64,000 nucleotides of DNA. Source: Pseudomonas azerbaijanoccidentalis. GTDB taxonomy: Bacteria > Pseudomonadota > Gammaproteobacteria > Pseudomonadales > Pseudomonadaceae. The position numbers and the translations under genes were made by a program. The stretch is from positions 228,643-292,642 of the forward strand of contig NZ_JAHSTU010000010.1 in NCBI RefSeq assembly GCF_019145495.1. Direction: 5' to 3'. This document shows positions 62,965 to 64,000 of this stretch, piece by piece. Under the pieces are notes generated by a model, which did no database searches, was not told where the DNA came from, and saw nothing but the letters and a program-made list of their open reading frames with translations. The first letter of the stretch is position 1. Every line of letters begins with the position of its first letter.

Positions 62965-63913
62965 TGCGCAACCTCAGACTCAGCTCACCACCACTAAAGA
63001 CCTTTTCCACACCACCCACCTTCAAGCGCAAGGCACCCTGACTGTCGATACCCAGCACCTCACCATCAATCTGATTCACACCCGCAATCAATGACACCGC
63101 ACGCCCCTGCCACAGGTGATTTTGCTCCCACTCAGCCTGGATAGTGGAAAAGCCTTCAGACTGATGACGAGCGAGATACTTCTGCAGCATTATCCCAAGC
63201 GTTGCCACCAGGTGATTGCGATCAAATGCCTTGCCAGACTCCAGGCGCATGGATGTCCATTGCTGATCGACTTCATCCGTCATCTGCATGTTTACATTTA
63301 TTCCAACACCCAGCACTACGTGACAGACGTCAGCCGGATCGCCTACTAACTCAAGCAGAATTCCGGCGATCTTCTTTTGCCCCACCAACACGTCGTTCGG
63401 CCATTTCAAACCCGCCCCGGAAATACCTAACTCACGCAGCGTCTGCATGACAGCGAGCCCAACGACAAGGCTTAACCCCTCCAACTGGCGCATCCCACCC
63501 TCAATGCGCAACACCAGGCTGAAGTAAACGTTCTCCGCAAACGGACTGGCCCACTTTCGCCCTCGCCGACCACGACCCGCCGTCTGCCGCTCGGCGAGCA
63601 CCAGAAAAGGCGCAATCTGGTTCCGCTCTATCGCACGCAGCGCTTCGGCATTGGTGGAATCAATAGAATCGAAGACCAGAACAGGCCATTCACAAGCAGG
63701 CGAAAAGCGTCCGACTTCAGCAGGATCAAGCAGGGTCAATGGCGCCGCTAATTGATAGCCACGACCTCGAACTTTATGAATGGACAGTCCTAGATCAGCC
63801 TCCAAATGCTGAAGCTGTTTCCACACAGCGCTACGGGTGACGCCAAGGGCAGCACCAAGCGCTTGGCCCGAATGGAATCGGCCATCTTTAAGAAGCTTTA
63901 ACAACGTCAGCAT
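62954..63913 (-). CDS. birA: Biotin-protein ligase / biotin operon repressor BirA
   Basis: Attaches biotin to carboxylase subunits and represses biotin genes; 319 residues. An N-terminal winged helix (about 1-58, QALGAALGVTRSAVWKQL) shows it is the DNA-binding kind. The ligase motif GRGRRGRKW is at 113-121, LKWPNDV near 168, and a C-terminal SH3-like domain follows. It overlaps coaX by 11 bases. Confidence 0.95.
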   Translation of the reverse strand: MLTLLKLLKDGRFHSGQALGAALGVTRSAVWKQLQHLEADLGLSIHKVRGRGYQLAAPLTLLDPAEVGRFSPACEWPVLVFDSIDSTNAEALRAIERNQIAPFLVLAERQTAGRGRRGRKWASPFAENVYFSLVLRIEGGMRQLEGLSLVVGLAVMQTLRELGISGAGLKWPNDVLVGQKKIAGILLELVGDPADVCHVVLGVGINVNMQMTDEVDQQWTSMRLESGKAFDRNHLVATLGIMLQKYLARHQSEGFSTIQAEWEQNHLWQGRAVSLIAGVNQIDGEVLGIDSQGALRLKVGGVEKVFSGGELSLRLRNDS

Positions 63914-64000
63914 GCAAGTCTCGCCTCACAATGAGGCCCGCATGATAGCCACGCTCCGAGCAATTGCATAGAAACCCAGGTAGACAGATTTTCCTGCGGA

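Noticed and set aside
63914..64000. Start of an rRNA operon upstream of birA, expected from P. aeruginosa gene order
   Set aside because: The last 87 bases show no rRNA sequence; any operon would be beyond the window.

Overview
The window looks like a chromosome segment of a Pseudomonas of the P. fluorescens group. The reasons are GC-rich coding sequence, three families of pseudomonad REP doublets, and a gene order matching two P. aeruginosa blocks: PA4064-PA4069 (ABC transporter, DUF3299, oprG, two sugar-nucleotide proteins) and PA4232-PA4280 (ssb, MFS, uvrA, ferritin, katA, the ribosomal protein/RNA polymerase cluster, tRNAs, coaX, birA). The species call and synteny are from memory of those genomes, not from a search.

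Positions 1-24,000 are a mosaic of small operons. A putative metal-linked ABC module (102-2609) is followed by the outer-membrane protein OprG, which has a good candidate ANR (oxygen-responsive) box. Two overlapping nucleotide-sugar genes face it. Next come a full-length Lhr helicase, an MscS-family channel, an AraJ-like MFS exporter, and a four-gene coupled operon of DUF72, a YbhP-like phosphodiesterase, cardiolipin synthase ClsB and a YbhN-like membrane protein. A DUF3182 protein that looks like an ATP-grasp enzyme overlaps an alpha/beta hydrolase. The block ends with a GlxA-type regulator divergent from an isochorismatase-like hydrolase, and an RclC-like DUF417 protein convergent with an RclR-like AraC regulator. 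REP doublets sit in six gaps between 1 and 18 kb; I saw none later.

Positions 23,500-30,600 are a DNA-maintenance and oxidative-stress block: yajR-ssb on the minus strand, uvrA divergent from it, then ftnA and katA.

Positions 30,794-60,667 carry about 30 kb of ribosomal protein, EF-Tu, EF-G, SecY/SecE, NusG and RNA polymerase genes, all on the minus strand. Transcription runs from high to low coordinates: secE-nusG, rplKAJL-rpoBC, rpsLG-fusA-tuf, the S10 operon, the spc operon and the alpha operon. Strong promoters are visible for the str, S10 and alpha operons, and an L10 leader precedes rplJ. Hairpins with attenuator-like design lie upstream of rpsL, rpoB and rpsH.

Positions 61,091-63,913 hold four tRNA genes (Tyr, Gly, Thr, Trp) behind two stacked stable-RNA promoters, then a small SPOR-like protein, coaX and birA, all on the minus strand. 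The second EF-Tu gene found in other pseudomonads between tRNA-Thr and tRNA-Trp is absent.

Most of the window is housekeeping. I do not see a defence island, prophage, CRISPR array or insertion sequence. The least understood parts are the DUF3182/hydrolase pair, the RclR/RclC-like pair, the DUF72-YbhP-ClsB-YbhN operon and several noncoding elements in the ribosomal cluster.
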